From the NCBI RefSeq assembly GCF_040954835.1, contig NC_090700.1:20749501-20813500 (forward strand): a DNA stretch of 64,000 nt, written 5' to 3'. Within the stretch, counting starts at the first letter, position 1. Each line of letters starts with the position of its first letter. The notes under the pieces are model-generated. The model did not search any database. It saw only the letters and a program-made list of their open reading frames with translations, and was not told the DNA's origin. Origin of the DNA: Lepisosteus oculatus. Taxonomy: Eukaryota > Chordata > Actinopteri > Semionotiformes > Lepisosteidae. A program made the position numbers and the translations under genes. Of the stretch, positions 20,872-33,800 are shown in pieces.

Positions 20872-21239
20872 AAAAGCGCTATATACATTAAGTACAAGGA
20901 ATTAGTATTATTATTGCAGTGTATTTTGTACACGGAATATTAATTACTACACGTACTTAATAGTACAAAGCTTTGAAGTATTGCCAAGTGTACTTAGTTT
21001 ACTGAATGAACGTGATTAAACGCGTTATGTTCCTCGTACTGTCATTTTTGTACTGGGACAGACAGACGGTATTATCATGTTTTCCTTAGCTTACTTCGCC
21101 CATTTTGAGTCGAACCTGCTCAGCATGAATGAACACAATGTGTCAATGTGCAGGGATACACGAGATGAAATTCAATTTCATCAAAGTTTGAGCGGAGAAT
21201 GAAAAAGTATTTTAAAAATTTTCCGCCGACATAAAAGAG

Positions 21240-21490
21240 CCATTGAAAAAGAAACATCAACAACCGAAAGCGTTTCGCCCCTGAGCCGAGTAACCCGAGA
21301 GTGACGTCGCGCGAGGGCGTACCATTACCATTTTTATAATGTCGCCCCCCCGAATCCTCGGCCTCTTTAAGTCCACACTTGCGCTACGTCACAGAAGTGA
21401 GGACTTGGAGGAAGGGCTTAGGGTTAGTGTGACAACTGGGACACAGCCAGAGACTCGCGGCTGCAAGCGCAGAGTGAGGCCTGAAAGCTG
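21240..21490 (+). promoter_or_regulatory. GC-rich promoter region of the stomatin gene
   Basis: This is the only CpG-dense stretch in the neighbourhood. It includes TGACGTCGCGCG (21302), one base from a CRE, a CGTCA half-site at 21387-21391 and a TATA-like TTTTTATAAT at 21331. A non-coding first exon may end at GCGCAGA/GTGAGG near 21473. A splice acceptor TTTTCTTTTGCAG at 21548-21560 opens the exon that carries the start codon. Confidence 0.5.
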
Positions 21491-21714
21491 ATGCTTTGTA
21501 ATGGTTAATGTTCTCATGTTACTAGGCAGCAACATACAGTACCTTTGTTTTCTTTTGCAGCTTGTGCTCTCTGAGGCGTGGCTGCCACACACAGGGTAGC
21601 TATGGGCACCTGGCCCATTCCTTTCCTAGAACACATTACAGTTCTTTGGAGAACAGTCAGAGTCAAGGTAACAGAAAGGTAACCCATTATTTTAGTAGGA
21701 AAATAAATTTGTTC

Positions 21715-21811
21715 ATGTCAGTCAATAAAGTGGAACCTGAAATGGAAAAGCAACACTCAAGAAACATAGAAGCTGCAGACAACGGGAGAGCAAGGGTGGA
21801 AAATTATGAAG
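21715..21811 (+). CDS. stom: stom coding exon 1
   Basis: ATG at 21715 ([15 protein letters not shown]...), donor GAAG/GTAATT, one base carried over. An in-frame upstream ATG at 21562 exists just after the splice acceptor but would add about 51 residues not seen in the family. Confidence 0.8.
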
Positions 21812-24800
21812 GTAATTTCTTCCATAAAATGTGAACACATATATTAATGCTATTGAGGACTAATGGAGCAAAAGCAAGAGAACCTTGTTTGTTACATGAC
21901 AAAGTAAACACCTCTGACTGAATCCTAGGTGGGTGCAGACCTTCCTGCCTTACCTGAGGTGTTCTCACTGCACCCAGTGTCTGCAACTCATAACCACAAT
22001 TATAAATTGATTTATTTGTTAAGAAAAAACATTTCTGCTTTGTAAATCCGACAATGTTACCGTACAGTTCAGGATGGTTTGAAAAAGTAATTTAAGTCTT
22101 GATTTCAGCCTTAAATGTTAAATCCTACTTGATTTTGATTTATTAATAGCAGCTCCTAAATTAATCAACCGTAGCGCACATCACACATTAAAACAAAACG
22201 TAATGAATGTACTGTATAATGAATTGTACTTTATCTTCAAATTTGTTAGCAACACATGAAAATAATCTTACAGCACAGAGAGCTTTTGAACCAAAAAACA
22301 ATGCTTTTTTTCAGTCACTTCTTTGAGCTCAGATGCAAAATGATCTCATCAAAGCCAGACATTCATGAAGGATATTTCAACATTAGAGAATTTTTTTTCA
22401 ATGGGCTAGTGGCCAGGATGAGAGGATAAACTATGGTGTAAAAATTGAAAGTCTGGTTGTACATAACAGCATTAACATTATAACAATAGGCATAGATAAT
22501 GATTGGAACAAGTACAGGTTTATTCCACCATGAAAGGAAAAGAAAAGAGACACCGCGTTTCACAGCTTGACACCTGAAGAAGGCTCCATGATGAAATTGT
22601 TGTCTTTTCTTTTTCTTTCAGCATGGAATAAACCTTTTTGCAGCCTACACATGCTGATGCAGCTACTGTACCTACTTGAACTTCTGTAGATAATCATTGG
22701 TTGCACATAATTATTAATTGTACAGTATAAAAATGTACATATAACATCTGCATCAGGTGCAGTGAACAACAATAAAAGTACTGAAGTCAAAGAAAAACTG
22801 ACCACTTACAAACCTTTTTTCTGCTGCAATACAAGTGCAGTGGCTTTCACGAGACAAGCAGTGTGAAAATGTATGGTTGGATTATTTAGAAAAAAAAAAC
22901 AAAATTACAGTTATGATAAGATCTTCAGAATTAGTACATTTACTGTAATTATAAAGACTCCAATAACTGGCAACATTGAGAGAGCAAATCTGATTCCCTT
23001 AACTTATTTCAATAAACCGCTGGTCATATCTATTGTGTCTATGAACCATTTAAGCTTATCTTACTTTTGTTTATTGATTGCAGACACAAGAGATGATCAA
23101 GATTGAAAGACCGCACATTTTAGAATTATAGAAATCTGTCAGTAAGTCAATAAATAAGCCAGTGATTAAGGCATTGTATACGGGAAATTGAGTAAAGGAA
23201 ATTCCATTCCACATTTTCGATGTGTTGAAAATTGCAATTCAAATGTGTTGCTTAGTGATCTAAGCTTGAAGAACATAGATAAATGAGGTGTAGAAGAACT
23301 GTGCTATAATATTTGTCTTAACATGATTTTACTGTATGCAGATGGTGGAGCAGGTGGTGTTGGTTGCTGTGGAATAATCCTGATAGCCTGTTCTTTTCTT
23401 TTAATTATCCTGACTTTTCCAATTTCGATCTGGCTTTGCATAAAGGTAAGTGCAGCCTGATCATGTCAAAACCTTGCAATGCCCAGGAACAAAATCTATA
23501 CTGTAGTGCCTTGCAAAGATTATGAGAAAATACAGTTTTATCATTGATGTTCTTATTTTGAATATTATGAGGAATACAGTTTGCAGTTTGTTCTTATTAC
23601 ACTTTTAAGATAAGTTATTGTTATACATAGTATGGAAAAAGTGCTAGATTTACTGTAGTCCTTTCAGCATTCACAGGTTCATTTTGTAGAAACTGTAAAT
23701 AGAATAATTAGTATAGGGTGACGCCATTAAAAAATGAGAACATCTGCCACGGTTCCCAGGTCTACAGTACCTCACAACACTGTTGTTATGGAAATATGTT
23801 TTGTTGTTTTCATGTACTATGTTTTGTCCAATCTTCTTAATTAACATTATTGTTCCCTTATTTAAACAACCCTTATCTGGTTGTGAACAAAGATAGATGT
23901 AGATAATCTTATTAAAGTATTAAAACACCCAGAATGTATTAGTATATTTTAAAATTACTTCAACTTAAATTACTTATTTTAAATGACCTAAAACACTGTA
24001 AATTAATAATAACAGTCTAATTAAATACTATGTAATGCTATTTTTATTTGTTGACCCAGCAATGATTTCTTTTAGACAGCTTTTTGAGAAACTGTTCATC
24101 ATGTTCAAGGAAAAGATGAGATGTTGAAACTAGTGGATTCTTGGTAGAGCACTGAATTCAGGTGTGAACCTGAATTTGTTGTGATATTAAAAAGAGTGAA
24201 AGATGGTTAACCCGGATAATTCTTCATGTGGAAAGACACTTGACAATTCAACCTAAAGAAACCTTTTAGCCTGAAATATAGACCTGTGGATGTGAGTGAC
24301 TACCATAGTCTGTCTGGTGAAAGGAAATTGATTAAGCTTGCTCAGTGAAAAGAATTTCACAGTGTACTGTGAGGGTTTTCTTTACACAAAGAAGTATGTG
24401 CTTTTGATATACTGTAATTATCAAACCACGTGGTGTTAAACTGGAAGCCAAATGAAGCAGAGGGGCCTCCAAAGCCACCTTTCATGTCTAATGTTGTGAC
24501 ATTAAACATGAAAAACAAATGCTTTGCTCAATCAATTTAAACACTTCTTAATGTTCCAACAGAAGGCCTCCAATGACAAATCTACATCCTTGTAAATTAA
24601 TGGGTCTAATGCCAGCAATTAATCATGTTCAAGTTTAAAAATTAAATCTGCTCATTTGGTTTGATGAATAAAAGCTAAAACCTGGATTATGCATGGATGG
24701 CGAGGACAAATGTGACTGCACTTAATTCCCTCCTCTGAGGTTGGGCTGTGGGATAGGAGTATGTTCATAGGATGTTCAAGTCTATAAAGGGAAGCTTGAA

Positions 24801-27800
24801 GATGAGAAAATATTGACAACAGCTTTTTCTTTCTGGCCAGATTGTGGCAGAGTATGAGAGAGCTGTCATATTTCGACTTGGGAGGATAAGCAAAGGAGGA
24901 GCCAAAGGACCTGGTATATACTGCATAATTTATTATCTCTTTTCTTTCTGAAGAACGCCACATTTTGTTTCTATGTGGACAGTATTGGGAGTCATTTTGA
25001 CTCCTCAGTAAAGCAGGTTCAACTTTGATTAGCCAAAGTGCTGTCAACTCTGAAGTGGAGGACCCACATGTTGTAACTATGAGGATTTCAATCAGGGACT
25101 TTTATTCACGGTTGGAATTACTGTGTGGAAGATGTGACTTCATAAAGATTCAGGCAATATCACGTGTTGCTATGGATTAATACTTTTGTCTGCCTGGGCT
25201 TTGATTTAATACGATGAATTAATTAATAAAATAATTAATTAATGTGATGAATTTTCTGTAATCCCACAGAACATTTTTAATGCATCTACCTAATTCCATT
25301 TAATTAAGATACTACAGGAAGATATCCCCTGTTCACCACTGTTACTTTTAATGGATGACAATTCAGCTTTGAAATTGTCTATCTTGCAAAAATACATATG
25401 GTTCACAGTTACTACAACTGCCAAAAAATGATAACACTACATTGGCTGAACATTGTATAGCTTGAGCTCCAGAGCTCGAGTGTTGCTATTGTGGGCCTGT
25501 GTAGCATCATTAGTCACCTAATGAATCCAGGAATCCCAAAGTGGTGATGCATATTTGAGTTTTGTGGTGCTGGGGTATCCTGGGTTTATGATGCAGCAGC
25601 TACCCCAGAGACTTGCTGGGTACCTGTGAATCTGTAGTGTTGCTAGTTTAGGATGCATCACTGTGTTCCTGGTGTAGCAGGGGCATCTTGCAGAATACTG
25701 TTATCCTCCTGCCCCGTCCATGTTGCTGCAATTAAAATGGACAGGCCAAGACAAACAACTATTAGAAATTCAAAACTGGGAGGGTATAAATTAATTCTGT
25801 GTTTTTAAAAGGTAATCTGAAGTTACACTACACTAAAGCAGTTTCCTGGCATACAGAATATTTTACAAATTAGATTTAATTTCATTGAAATCTTTTTTTT
25901 TTTTTGCAGGAATGTTCTGGATCATCCCCTGTGTGGACACATTCCGTCGAGTTGATTTGAGGACAGTATCATTCAATATCCCTCCACAGGAAGTAAGCAT
26001 AACCAATATTCAGAAGCTGTAGAATAAGATATTTTATATAGGGACAACCAAGGGTTTATGATTGTTGTTTGAAAGAAGGAATTCAAATGACAGTTGTCTA
26101 GACACAATCTCAAACCAAGAGATTCTGGACTTAATAATAATAATAATAATAATTGCTTACACTTATATAGTGCTTTTTTGGACACTCCACTCAAAGCACT
26201 TTACAGGTAATGGGGTCTCCCCCCCACCACCACCAATGTGCAGCATCCACCTGGGTGATGCGACAGCAGCCATAGTGCGCCAGAACGCTCACCACACATC
26301 AGCTATCAGTGGGGAGGAGAGCAGAGTAATGAAGCCAATTCATAGATGGGGATTATTAGGAGGCTATGATTGGTAAGGGCCAAAGGGAAATTTGGCCAGG
26401 ACGCCGGGGTTACACCCTTACTCTGTTCGAGAAACGCCCTGGGATTTTTAATGACCACAGAGAGTCAGGACCTCGGTTTTATCCGAAGGACGCACCTGTT
26501 TACAGTATAGTCTCCCCATCACTATACTAGGGCATTAGGACCCATGTGGACCACAGGGTGAGTCTTGACTTGACCTCAGAGAACAGCAGGGTCCAACAGT
26601 GACACCTTACAGAAAGGAAAATAAAGATGATAACAATAGCAGATTGTAATGATGGAGATGTGAGGGGAGATCTTGGGATGGCCTTGAAAGGAGCTGTTAA
26701 TGATGATACTGTATGTGTACCTCAGCAATATCCTCAGCTTTTATACTCTCCTGGATGATCATCTTCCTAATAATCTATGAACTTTGGCCTTGAACTATCT
26801 TTATTCAGCTCTAAACCTGCAAACATACAAATTGCATTTGTTTTTTTATCGGAGGTGTTTGTGGTCTCTTAGGATTGAGTCGAATAGTTCTTGCAGTAAA
26901 AGTCAAACAATAATAATATTTTGCTCTTGTTTTCCTGTCATATCTGACCCATTGTTATTTAAGTGTGTTCCGCTTTACAGTGTGTGTCACACTTGGGTCA
27001 GCCCACACTGGGGCTCATCGGCCCATTGCCTGCCGAACTCCAACCAGCTGCTGCCCTTCCTCATTAGCCCCCGGTTAATCTTGCCAACAGGATTATTTAA
27101 ATCTTATCCGTTTGCATTTGGCTCTCTGACATTGAGTCTGTTCACCAGCTTTCAGTGCTTCAGTCTTTCTTTTCAGTTCTTCCTGTTTTCTGACTTTCTG
27201 CCTGCACTCTTGACCTAGATTTTGGATTTTCCCTTCGGCCTGATATTATGTTCTGATTATCTGTTACCAAACTCTGCACTTTGCATTTTGCACTTTGCAC
27301 TTTGACCAGGAGCCTGTTTAATCCCTTAATCAGTGTTCTGTGCTTGCAAACTGAGCTCGGCCTGTTCTAGCTACTGCAGGCTTCCCTGTCTGCTTCATCT
27401 GCAACTTACTCTTCAATTGCCTGTCATTCATCCCAGCTGCCTGATTACTTACGCAACACACAGCCAGGTCATCACAGTGTGTCAGTCAAAGCATAACAAA
27501 GGTTGCAAACAGGAGGGGGGCGATTACTTGATTGAACAAGTTGAAAGGGAAATTAAAATTTCATTCAGCTGTTTCTTAAAGATGTCCGGAGATTTAGCTT
27601 TAACCACCTGGCTAGGTGGTTACCCACAACTCTTTGTGCACAGAGTGTTTCCTCTTCTCCATCCTAAATATTTGTGTTTAGATTCCAACTGTGACCCTTT
27701 CCTTAGTTACTGTGACCTTCCAATGCTTACCTTTCAGTACTGAATGTATACTGACTGCATACACCCCTGGGTTAGCCCTATGTTTCTATAGGATCTTATA

Positions 27801-30800
27801 TATGGAATTGATGGTTCAGAAGGATTAACAACAAAACCACTTTTGCCTTAGCTGTAATAACCATAGCTTGTGTCATTTCTTGAAAGAAACTGTATATAAT
27901 CACCTATCTCTCGATTTATGAGCTTAATGCATTCCTGAAAAAAAAATCCTCATATAAAGAAAACTCATAAATTAAATACTTAATTACCATTAATTAATAT
28001 GGGGGAAAATTGTAATGCTTTCCTGACCCCATAACCTCCACACATTTTTACCTGTAAATGCTCCAAATACACCCCACAATATTTACAAGCACACATTCAT
28101 TATTAAGTGCTGTTTGAACATTTGCTATTAACAGTTATACGATGAATGGTAGGTGTTGTAAATAACAACACTCACATAAACAAAGACAAACTACTAATTA
28201 TCATAAATAGTACTTTTAGAAACAATAACTTAAATCAATGTTAAACTGTAATATCCCATGTACAGTAGTGTGCCATAATTTATAAAATAAACAACATATA
28301 AGCATAAATAACATATATATTCTTGAAGCTTGCATAAATCAAGGGATAGATGTATATACTGTATACAGTATAATACACAAATCTCTCTTTTTCACACTTC
28401 ATCTCACATTTATCCCTACTCCCCCCTCTCCATCATGACAGCTCCTCCCTCTATATAGTACCAGAATGAAATTAATCTCCTTTTTGTGAAGAGATGTAGA
28501 TCCCACACCCTATCTGTAATTTATTGGTAATTTCTCATCAGAAAGTGTAACAAATTTTAATCACATTTAAACCATAGCACCACATCACTCCTATCTGCCC
28601 AATTAGTTGTGACCCTTAAAGTGACACAGTTTCCTGTTCATTAGCCAGTTCTTGATCCATGTGCTACATTCACTACACGTTCAGCTTGACAATCTTCCTT
28701 AAATGAAAGACTTTATCAATAGCTTTCTAGAAATCTAAGTTTATGCTTTTGTTTACTATCCTTGCTACTTGATGGTTTAACAAAACCTCCCTCTTCTTAA
28801 TCTGTGTTGACTGGCTCTTAAAAAACATTGTATTAATCTTATTGTTTTAAACATCTTATAATTTAGTTAAAAATGCCATTTCCAATTGTTTACCTGTAAA
28901 TTAATTAAGACTAATTGTTCTATAGTTGTTCTGGTTCAGTTTGTTCCTGCTTTTTTATAAACTTGTGATACATTTCCAAGTCCCCAAGCTGTGGTGGGTA
29001 CTGTTCCTATTGTACATGTATGTGAAATATCCTAGATATGGGTGTATGAGTAACATCCCTAGTTTTCTTGAGTTTAATGGGATAAAACCATTTGGATCCA
29101 GTGATTTAACGTTTTAGCTGCCCCGTCCCCTGTAGAACCTCATTGTCAGTTATGTAATCTTCTATTGGAAAAACCTTTGTTATATTAATTTAGTCTGTTA
29201 ATCTATCTTTATCATTTTCTATTTTAACACCTTTTGATTAAAATAATTTACTCTCTACAATAACAATGTTTTACTGTTGTAATACTGAAAACATACATTA
29301 TTTTTTGCCTCTGAAATAACAATATACAATACTCTTTTTTGTCTCCCTCTTAGCAATTCTTATATGTTTTTCCAGCTCAGTAAATTATTTTGTGTTTTCT
29401 ATTTTGAATCTTGGGGTCTTTTATGTAGCCTGTAAAGCTCTCACACTTAGTAAACCATTTAGGCCATATGTCCCTAGATTTGGACTTCATTTTCTAAAAA
29501 GTAGGTACTGAAGATGTACTGTAGCAATAGCTATTTCTTTCATTTTACCAATGTTCCCAAATCTTGAGGCTCAACACAGTGTAAAGGAGGGGTTTAGTAT
29601 TCAAGCCCTGAGTTTTTGGTCCTAACATGGAACACATGTACTTCAGTGATAAACCCTCATAGAAATGAGCCCCTGAAAAAATGTAACTGAAACTAGACAC
29701 AGAAGAATTGAGTTTCAACAGATAGGTGCTGGTTTAATTTCTTTAAAATGAGAGAATGATTAACTATTATGTAAACAAATTATAGTTAGGTAGGTATAGC
29801 AGGTGGAGTTGTTGACCCAGTTGAAAACCTAACTTGGAATAACTTTAACAAACAAAGTTTGAACTCAACATAACCTTACAGTTCTAAAACCTACTGTACT
29901 GAAGACAGATGTTTTCTGTTGTTAGTGTGGACGAAATTAAAATGTCACTTTCAAGCAGGGAATGCCAGTATCAACTGAGAGTATGCTCCCATTGCTCCCA
30001 GACAAATTTAGATTTTTAATAAGATCAATCTCAATTATAGCAGATTAGCCCAGGTGTTTCCACTAAAAAATAAAAAAAGTGAGCCATATGAGCTTGTGTC
30101 CTTTGTATAATGTATAAATCTCTATGGGTCACAGTCTGACAAGTGCTGGAGTTGGCCACCCTGAGCCAGTGAGAAATACTGTATCACATGTCTGTATATA
30201 TATATAAAGTTCAGGTGGGTAGCTGCGTCAGCATGCGTAGGCTGCAAAGGAACAAGTAATACAGTAGGTTTATTCCATGTTTAAAACAAGAAGAAAGAGA
30301 ACACAACGTTTCGGCCGTGGAGCCTTCTTCAGGTGTCAAATTTGTTTAAAATTTGTTTAAGAAATGCATTATTTGTCATTCCGGAAATGGGAAATCAGAT
30401 GTGTGTCTGCCTACTTCTGATCTGGTCTTAATTTCTGTCTTTCATCACAAGATTTAAGTAGTTTTCTAAAAATATTTGAATCTATAATCCTGTAAAGATT
30501 ATCAGTTAAAATGCCTTTTTCTCATCGCTTCACTCTTCTAATTTCGCTTTAACTATCATTATTGTTAAACCAGTTTTAGGCACATAATTCTTAAGTTTAT
30601 TTCACAAAGTAATTCTGTAGCTTTGTAAAATTTAATAAATTGTAGAATATGTACCAAATAGGGACATGCAACATTATAACATATTGATAATATTTTTTAT
30701 TATTAGAAATATTACACTGGGGTGGTCCTTTAGTAAGGAATGTAGTACTACAACAAAACTGTATTGTTATCATTTAAAATCATTTAATATCATTTAATCC

Positions 30801-33800
30801 TTCCCCTGTTTTTTGATTTATTCACAGGTTTTAACGAGAGACTCTGTGACAATCATGGTGGATGCTGTTGTGTACTATCGTATCTTCAACCCCTCAATTG
30901 CCATCACGAAGGTAGAGAATGCAGACCAGGCTACCAAGATGCTTGCTCAGACAACGCTGAGGAACATGCTGGGGACAAAGAACCTTTCTGAGATACTGAC
31001 TGACCGAGAGGAGATGGCAGATCAGATGGAGGTGAGGACTTTTCCTCACAAACCAATCTTTTCTTCATAAACCAGTTTTTTATTTATTAAAACTTTTCTG
31101 AACCAGAACAATAAACAAACAATCCCCCCCCCCCACATACACACACAGTTTTGATAGATATACTGTGTAATATGAAATTCAATGCATCAGCATCACTGAC
31201 CCAATTTATTATTTATATAATTTTATAATTTACTAAAGAGCAACTTTTTTCATTTTTAATAGGGTTGTTTTCAATATGGTGGCATCAGACAATATATGTT
31301 GTTGAGCATGCTCTAGAAAAAACAACCCAATTCAGTTATTTTACTAAAATGTGTTTTGTTCACCTCTGAGGCAAATATAGTAGAATTATCTTTCATAAAG
31401 CTTTTTACATAATGATGTATACTGTAAGTACAGATCTGTAGATGTATGAATGGTGATCTGGTTGCAACATACAGTAGGTACTGTTTCTTTACTTCAAACC
31501 ACAGAAAAAACAGATGGAGAAAAAACATTTCTGTAGTATGGTTTACATCAGGTGAAACTATGGCTAAATGGTTATAAACACCATATTTTCCATCAGTCCT
31601 ACTGTACATTAGACATAAAATTTCTTATGAACATATGGAAAATGTGAAGGGGTATAAACTGAAATGGAGTGTTTTTGTCTGTAAGGCTTTCCCCAGGTCA
31701 TCACCTATAACTATATAAAATGACAGTGATAGAAATATACCTTAATTTTGCTCTTTAACTGTGAACACCTTCACACTCGGCTCTGCAGCATCCCTGAGAA
31801 CTACAGGAATAGGGAGAATAATCCCAGAACAAGCAACATTTCTAACCCCACAACAGAATTAAAGCTCGAATGTCCCTCCATATAATACATGTAAAAACAG
31901 CAGAGCAAAATGTAAGACAGAACGACAGAGAACAATAAAGTCACATACTGTATAGTCAAATAAACTGCTAATCCTTTCAGTCAACAACCATCAGGAAAAT
32001 AAAAGAAGAAAAATGAATCTCACTTTTCCAGACTCCTAAAAATATTCTGGATACATAAACAAAATTAAGAACTTGCTTGTAAAACACATTTAATCATTAT
32101 CAGAAGAAATACAAGGGGTCTTTGGATAATTTTTTTTTTATTGGATTAAATATTTTTTATTATGATTTTTTAAATTAAGAGTGAGATTTTCAGTGAGAAG
32201 TCAGTTTCCAATTGCAATTACCTTATGTGAAAAGGTCTTTAGAAATGAATACTGTAATTCCATGTATAGTCACCAGAGGGCCACAAAGCCATATCTAGTA
32301 AACAAGTTAACAAGATAATTTTGTTGGAATGTCCGACAGGTTGAAAGAACGGAACTTTTTTAGTCTTGGACAGAGAGGACTAGGAGGGGTCTAATTCAAG
32401 TACAGTATTCAAAATCTTAAAAGGCATTAACAAACTAAACCCAGCTGGTTTCTTGCAAATGAAAAATGAAGTGAAACACGAACCAGAGAAAAACATGGAA
32501 CCAATGTGGAACTGCATTTACAACCAAGAACTGGTGGCAATTCTTTACATAGTAAGCTGTGGAATTACACAAAACAAGCTACCTAGCCATGTTGTTGAAG
32601 CCCATGCTTTTATGTTCCTTCAAGAAGGATGAGTCCCTTGGATCAATATGATACTGTACCCCAGTATCAAATAATATCAGTCCAGGAAGGCCTAATGGCC
32701 TTGTTTTATTTGTATCCTTATTTATGTTTTTATGTTCTTGTTCCCCAGGGATCTTCACATAATGAATCTGGGAAATGAGATGACCCATGTGGGAATTGCA
32801 ATAAAACACAGTTGTCTTGGATCTAATGGACCAACACAGAAGTGTACCTCTCTTCCTGAGAGGGGGCTGTTTATCTTAGACTCAATGGTGAAGAGTAGGT
32901 GGTGACCTCTCTCCTAATAATGGTATTTTTTAATAGCACAGCGAATATATTACTTTTTTTTCTAATAGCAGTGGCTTGAAATATTTTTTCCTTTAACATT
33001 TTTAAAGTAGAATTTCAGACAGTAACTTTTAGGCTTGCTCTACAAGCCACAAAAGGGCAACTTTTAAAAGAACATTTAGAAATCAGTGCTTGCCTGGTAG
33101 AAAGAGAGAAATCTTGACACACACATTACCAAAAATAAGAGTTCTACTCCATGGAACTAAAACTCAGTGATAACTAAGGAAGACAGTAGAGAATATTAAT
33201 ATATTATATTATATATATGGTCTACTTTCAATGTTTGATTCCATTAAAATTCTTTGGAAGTATGCTGTCCATGAGCATTTGATTATTAAGGGATTAAATA
33301 AAGAGGAATGTGTGGCAGCCTCTCTCTGTGGTGTCCCCACTCTTTAAAATGTATATCCATTCTTGGTGTTATAATCCATGTAAAAAAGCAGTACAGCTCC
33401 TTCAACAGAATGAATGAGTGGATTTCCTGTTTTCTTTGAGAATACTGTTGTCTATCAATAAACCAGAGAAGCTTGGCTAAGCTTTCAAATGACTTCTCTC
33501 TGTAGGTTCTCTCTATATAGATATGTTTTTGTTTTTTCAATATAGTCCATACAATTCCCCGAGGTCAATGGGAAGGATATGTTTCAGAGTTTCTGACTCA
33601 GTGTTTAGGAATGTGCAGTAGCTCATAGTGGGTGCTGGTAATTGGGAAAAGTATATATAAACCAACACACTGTGTCTTCGTATTCAATAAGTTATTGTCT
33701 TCTTATCATTCAGTTCTTTTCAACAATTAACAAAGGTGCATAGGGAGTCTTAGATCTTTTGAGTAACATAAGAGGTAAAGCACTAACAGCCTCTAAGAGA

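Noticed and set aside
24652-25047. 131-codon minus-strand open frame
   Set aside because: It lies opposite stom exon 3 and its intron; no domain, no start context, and the plus strand is clearly coding.
27333-27743. 136-codon plus-strand open frame
   Set aside because: Inside a pyrimidine-rich repeat-like block; composition-driven, no recognisable protein.
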